From: JASFHF01 sp050123375
GTDB taxonomy: Bacteria; Pseudomonadota; Gammaproteobacteria; UBA12402
Direction: 5' to 3'
DNA length: 64,000 bases
Assembly: GCA_050123375.1 (NCBI GenBank)
Contig: JASFHF010000006.1
Span: 1-64,000, forward strand
In this document: piece by piece, positions 60,993 through 64,000 of the stretch
Layout: each line of letters starts with the position of its first letter
Numbering within the stretch: the stretch's first letter is position 1
The notes under the pieces: model-generated
Told to the model about the DNA's origin: nothing
Databases searched by the model: none
Seen by the model: only the letters and a program-made list of their open reading frames with translations
Position numbers and translations under genes: made by a program

Positions 60993-61315
60993 TTCGTTTT
61001 GCTGTGTTTTTTTCGCATTTTTATGGGGATAAAGGTTATATTTAATTTTGCAGAAGCAGCAATTGCAATACGTGACAATAAATCCAGTGACGGCATTCTT
61101 GTGTCTTGTCCGCTTTCTAGACGCGCTATAACTGGTTGGGTTGTATTGGCTTTTTTTGCTAGTTCGGCTTGAGTGAGACGCGCTTTGCGTCGCACATCTA
61201 CAATCATACGAGATATTGCATTGATTAATAATTCTTTTTGAAAATTTTCTGCTAATTTTGGATGTTGTTTTAGTTCTTGTTTAATAGCTTCATCTAAGGT
61301 TATGTAGTGTCTCAT
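60989..61315 (-). CDS. higA: XRE-family antitoxin (HigA-like)
   Basis: 108 residues. The helix-turn-helix LTQAELAKKANTTQPVIARLESG is central (about 52-75), preceded by a long helical N-terminal segment and followed by KLNITFIPIK. That layout suits HigA2/RelB-like antitoxins encoded after their toxin. The toxin gene upstream is truncated, so this is now an orphan or a repressor of its own promoter. AGGTATTAGAAG precedes the ATG. Confidence 0.82.
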   Translation of the reverse strand: MRHYITLDEAIKQELKQHPKLAENFQKELLINAISRMIVDVRRKARLTQAELAKKANTTQPVIARLESGQDTRMPSLDLLSRIAIAASAKLNITFIPIKMRKKHSKTN

Positions 61316-61318
61316 CTT

Positions 61319-61447
61319 CTAATACCTCCAGCATACGTTGCTTTTTAAACAAGCAAAAATTCTCAAACGGTCCTTTGCTTGAAGTTTTTTAATTGCTTTA
61401 TGTATTGGACTTTGTCCGCGAGTATTTGTATAAAACAATATTTTCAT
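61319..61447 (-). pseudogene. Truncated HigB/RelE-type toxin
   Basis: 42 codons: the start MKILFYTNTRGQSPIHKAIK followed by KLQAKDRLRIFACL fits the N-terminus of phage-Gp49/HigB-like toxins (about 110 residues when intact). It then switches to KSNVCWRY and stops, so the catalytic C-terminal two-thirds is deleted. It lies directly upstream of the antitoxin gene, matching the toxin-first HigBA order. It is too short to be active. Confidence 0.72.
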
Positions 61448-61612
61448 AAATAGTATATCCTATTGGGTATAAATTGCAACTTATTTTAGATGTTTATAAC
61501 ATCTCAATGAGTTGTATAATCATTTGAATCATAAGCTATTTTTTCGTGATATTTCAGCGTATTTTTTACTCGGGTAATTTTCCGCAAGATTATATCCGAT
61601 AAATTTTGCACG

Positions 61613-61635
61613 ATACTGTCGTTTTTCGACAGTAT
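61613..61635. promoter_or_regulatory. AbiE operator IR1
   Basis: ATACTGTCG / CGACAGTAT with a TTTTT loop, 23 bp in all. An identical site stands at 61704-61726. Upstream inverted repeats are where AbiEi antitoxins bind to repress their operon, as established for the streptococcal system. Confidence 0.75.
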
Positions 61636-61679
61636 TATGCAAAAATTCCTGCATTTTGGTTATATTTTCTTGAATGGCA

Positions 61680-61708
61680 TTGAAAATCTGCTATTATTGT
61701 AAGATACT
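61680..61708 (+). promoter_or_regulatory. abiE promoter overlapping IR2
   Basis: -35 TTGAAA (61680-61685), spacer 17 bp, -10 GATACT (61703-61708). The -10 overlaps the left arm of IR2, so occupancy of that site would block RNA polymerase. Confidence 0.65.
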
Positions 61709-61726
61709 GTCGTTTTTCGACAGTAT
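61704..61726. promoter_or_regulatory. AbiE operator IR2
   Basis: Same 23-bp inverted repeat as IR1, 91 bp downstream. Shared flanks (G before, TTRTGCAAAAA after) make a 34-bp direct repeat. It stands between the -10 and the abiEi start. With IR1 and the promoter it fills most of the 316-bp gap between the toxin remnant and abiEi. Confidence 0.8.
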
Positions 61727-61763
61727 TGTGCAAAAAATGAGGTAAACTTTTAGGTAAATTGAT

Positions 61764-62399
61764 ATGGCAACAAAATTAGAGCAAAAATTAACTAATCATC
61801 CAATAGTTTGTTTAACTGATGCCGAGGTGGCTGCAATTTTAAACATAAGTGATAATCAGAAATATGGGCAAATTAAGCGCGCAGTTAAAAAAAGAACTTT
61901 GATTCACGTAAAAAGAGGATTATATTGTTTAGGAGATTACTTAACCATCAAAAAACCTCATCCTTTCATGTTGGCGCAGGCAATTTATTGGCCATCTTAT
62001 TTAAGTTTGGAGACCGCGCTTTCTTATTATGGTTTGATTCCAGAGGCGGTTTATACTATTACTAGCGTCACTACTAAAAGAGCAAAAGAATTTAAAACAT
62101 GTTTTGGCAATTTTAGTTATCAAAAATTACCAAATAAAAATTTTTTTACTGAAGTAAAATTAATTAAAGCAGATAATTATAATTTTTTTATTGCATCTCC
62201 ATGGAAAGCTATTGCGGATTATATTTATTGCAATAAAAAAGATTGGAAAGGGTTGGCGCCGTTGTCAGAAGATTTGCGCATTGAGATAGATGATTTACCA
62301 CAATTTTCATTAAAAAAAATTGTGACTTTAAATGATTATTATCAAGATGCAAGAATTAAGAGATTTTTACGTGGAGTTAAAAGAGAATTAAAATTATGA
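61764..62399 (+). CDS. abiEi: AbiEi-family antitoxin
   Basis: 211 residues. The N-terminal winged helix (about 15-60, CLTDAEVAAILNISDNQKYG, VKRGLYCLGDY) matches the AbiEi transcriptional regulators. The C-terminal antitoxin domain has SYLSLETALSYYGLIPEAVYTITSVT and IASPWKAIADYIY. It neutralises the AbiEii nucleotidyltransferase without direct binding (type IV) and represses the operon. The stop overlaps the toxin start in ATGA. Confidence 0.9.
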   Translation: MATKLEQKLTNHPIVCLTDAEVAAILNISDNQKYGQIKRAVKKRTLIHVKRGLYCLGDYLTIKKPHPFMLAQAIYWPSYLSLETALSYYGLIPEAVYTITSVTTKRAKEFKTCFGNFSYQKLPNKNFFTEVKLIKADNYNFFIASPWKAIADYIYCNKKDWKGLAPLSEDLRIEIDDLPQFSLKKIVTLNDYYQDARIKRFLRGVKRELKL

Positions 62400-63259
62400 G
62401 TATTGAAATTATTCAACAGCGTTTAGACAGTTATCATTGTCAAACCCTATTAGCAGAGGAAAATGCGCTTAAGGAAATTACTCAAGAAATTGCTTTAATG
62501 TCGTTATCAAAAGCAAATTTTTTTAAGTTGGCGGAATTTCATGGTGGTACGGCCTTGAGGATTTTATATGGATTACCACGTTTTTCCGAAGATTTAGATT
62601 TTGCATTGTTAAATAACAATGCTGAATTTAATTGGAATAAATATTTTAATATTATTTATGATGAGCTTAGTGCATATGGGTATAGTCTTGAATTACAAGA
62701 TCGCAGCAAAACAAATCGAAATGTTAAGCAAGCTTTTTTAAAAACCAATTCAATCGGTAAAGTTTTAATATTAAATCATCCTGATATTTTTAATGCAAAC
62801 AGAAAAATTAGAATCAAACTAGAAATTGACACTAATCCGCCAATGGGCGCAAATTCTGAATTAAAAGTTTTAGATTTTCCATTACCATTTAGTGTTTTAG
62901 TGCAAGAGCTTTCAAGTTCATTTGCGGGGAAGATTCATGCGTTACTATGTAGAAAATATACCAAAGGTCGTGATTGGTATGATTTTATTTGGTATGTTTC
63001 CCGAAAAACTAAAATTAATTTGTTATTATTAAGTAATGCTTTGCAGCAAGTTGGTCCTTGGCAAAATAAAAATTTACATATTGATTATACATGGGTTATT
63101 AATGCTTTACGAAAACGAATTATAGCAATGGATTGGCGGCAAGTGAGACAAGATGTAATGCGTTTTTTACGTCCTAGTGATCAAAAAACACTTGAATTAT
63201 GGAGTAAAGATTTTTTTATTTCTTATTTAAATCGATTAAAAAATTATGAAGCAATATAG
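62396..63259 (+). CDS. abiEii: AbiEii toxin, nucleotidyltransferase
   Basis: 287 residues. It has the polymerase-beta-like motif GGTALR (50-55) with SEDLDF (64-69, Asp66 and Asp68 as catalytic acids), EIDTNPP, and motif IV AGKIHALLCRKYTKGRDWYD. Family toxins transfer nucleotides to tRNA or other targets, stopping growth and phage production. Coupled to abiEi by ATGA, and it overlaps trmB by 14 bases at its end. Confidence 0.92.
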   Translation: MSIEIIQQRLDSYHCQTLLAEENALKEITQEIALMSLSKANFFKLAEFHGGTALRILYGLPRFSEDLDFALLNNNAEFNWNKYFNIIYDELSAYGYSLELQDRSKTNRNVKQAFLKTNSIGKVLILNHPDIFNANRKIRIKLEIDTNPPMGANSELKVLDFPLPFSVLVQELSSSFAGKIHALLCRKYTKGRDWYDFIWYVSRKTKINLLLLSNALQQVGPWQNKNLHIDYTWVINALRKRIIAMDWRQVRQDVMRFLRPSDQKTLELWSKDFFISYLNRLKNYEAI

Positions 63260-63932
63260 AATTCGTAGTTTTACGTTGCGTGAAGGGCGGTTTACCAAAG
63301 CGCAGCGTGAAGCGATTAAACAGTTATTTCCGATTTATGGTTTGGCGCTTGATGATGGTAAATTGGATTTCCAACAAATTTTTGGGCGTGCTGCTGAAAC
63401 TATTTTGGAAATCGGTTTTGGTATGGGTGATACTTTAGTTGCAATGGCGGAACAAAACCCGCAAAAAAATTTTATTGGAATCGAAGTGTTTCGCCCTGGG
63501 ATTGGTTCGATTTTGCAGCAAATTCATGCAAAGCAATTAAAAAATATTCGTATCATTCATTATGATGCGGTAGAAGTTTTGCAAAATTATATTGCGGATA
63601 ATAGTTTAGCTGGTGTGCAAATTTTTTTTCCTGATCCGTGGCCAAAAAGACGGCATCATAAGCGCAGGTTAATTCAGGTGGAATTTATAAAATTAATTCA
63701 GCAAAAATTAAAATCTCAAGGTTTTTTGCACATTGCTACTGATTGGGAAGATTATGCAAAACATGTTAAAAAAATTTTTGAGAGTTTTTCCGGTTGGATA
63801 GAAAAAAATGTAAAATCATCTGATCGGCCAATTACTAAGTTTGAGCAGCGTGGAAAGAAATTACAGCATCAGATTTGGGATATGGCATTTGTTCGACGGC
63901 CAAACAGTCTGGAACCCGAATCAACAAGCTGA
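63246..63932 (+). CDS. trmB: tRNA (guanine-N7-)-methyltransferase
   Basis: 228 residues. It methylates G46 in the tRNA variable loop. SAM motif EIGFGMGDTL, IGIEVFRPG, FFPDPWPKRRHHKRR and ATDWEDYA are all typical. It starts within the end of abiEii, an unusual junction for a housekeeping gene. The C-terminus is a little longer than in E. coli. Confidence 0.96.
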   Translation: MKQYRIRSFTLREGRFTKAQREAIKQLFPIYGLALDDGKLDFQQIFGRAAETILEIGFGMGDTLVAMAEQNPQKNFIGIEVFRPGIGSILQQIHAKQLKNIRIIHYDAVEVLQNYIADNSLAGVQIFFPDPWPKRRHHKRRLIQVEFIKLIQQKLKSQGFLHIATDWEDYAKHVKKIFESFSGWIEKNVKSSDRPITKFEQRGKKLQHQIWDMAFVRRPNSLEPESTS

Positions 63933-64000
63933 GCTGCAGCATGTCTGCTTTCGCTTGGTTGAAAATCGCGGAAATAGTGGTTTTTTAACTTTTGCAGAAT
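63889..64000 (+). CDS. Possible 5' part of a gene running off the window
   Basis: A frame from TTG 63889 (FDGQTVWNPNQQAELQHV...) is open to the window edge in a different frame from trmB, which it overlaps by 44 bases. No ribosome site is clear and the first visible ATG (63939) is in another frame that stops. This may be the start of the next gene or chance. Confidence 0.25.
   Translation, partial: MFDGQTVWNPNQQAELQHVCFRLVENRGNSGFLTFAE

Noticed and set aside
63939..63986. ATG-started frame after trmB (MSAFAWLKIAEIVVF)
   Set aside because: It stops after 15 codons and has no ribosome site.

Overview
This 64 kb window is AT-rich bacterial chromosome from what looks like a host-associated gammaproteobacterium. 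Gammaproteobacterial gene orders support this: trxA-rho, secG-tRNA-Leu(GAG), ygfB-pepP and pilM-N-O-P-Q-aroK, together with zapD, htpX and topoisomerase IV parE. An F-box protein, several lysine-rich proteins without recognisable relatives, a histone H1-like protein and many dispersed palindromes point towards the Legionella/Coxiella neighbourhood. That placement is inference; no rRNA is present to test it.

Layout. 1-7.7 kb: small unknown ORF, polA, a small antitoxin-like gene coupled to rsmA, apaH, rho, trxA. 8-10.4 kb: a sugar cassette (RhaT-family permease, ROK fructokinase, mannose-6-phosphate isomerase cupin). 10.5-12.5 kb: two unknown proteins, one with an Ig-like domain. 12.6-19.4 kb: secG, tRNA-Leu, nucleoside phosphorylase, YihY, a 117-bp tandem array, a ProRS lacking its editing insert, zapD, lemA. 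19.5-23.8 kb: htpX, a BrnT/BrnA module flanked by a duplicated htpX 3' end, mgtC-like gene, ygfB, pepP. 24-34 kb: galK and galT, two paralogous large unknown proteins in a partly decayed tandem duplication, an SGLT-type symporter, a DUF2845-like secreted protein. 34-45 kb: nudF, H1-like protein, HydG, parE, 5-formyl-THF cyclo-ligase, a DUF4143 ATPase, a diguanylate cyclase, PBP1A. 45-52.5 kb: type IV pilus/competence operon, aroK, an unknown protein, an MFS permease, a queuosine-precursor transporter. 52.5-55.6 kb: F-box protein and a TPR/lysine-rich protein. 55.8-64 kb: pyruvate:ferredoxin oxidoreductase, a membrane-linked alpha/beta hydrolase, a decayed HigBA, an AbiE toxin-antitoxin operon, trmB.

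Themes. Metabolism: galactose (SGLT, galK, galT) and fructose/mannose uptake and phosphorylation feed glycolysis. PFOR plus HydG, whose C-terminal cluster motif is diagnostic, suggests ferredoxin-linked and perhaps hydrogen-producing anaerobic metabolism. Host interaction: the F-box protein, the TPR/NLS-like protein, the paralogous pair and the unknown protein after aroK are candidate secreted effectors, though no secretion signal was proved.

Repeats dominate the intergenic DNA. Family A (about 70 bp, arms GGGWCGGAGCTTYACAT / ATGTRAAGCTCRCGWCCC) occurs at about ten loci and carries a GGAG-N6-ATG mini reading frame; one copy is fused in frame to pepP and another supplies the stop codon of nudF. 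A second family (GTCATCCCGCGG...CCGCGGGATGAC) lies inside the reading frames of rsmA and the folate cyclo-ligase, resembling Rickettsia palindromic elements. Larger inverted repeats with unrelated arms and a shared CATCCATG core form a third class.
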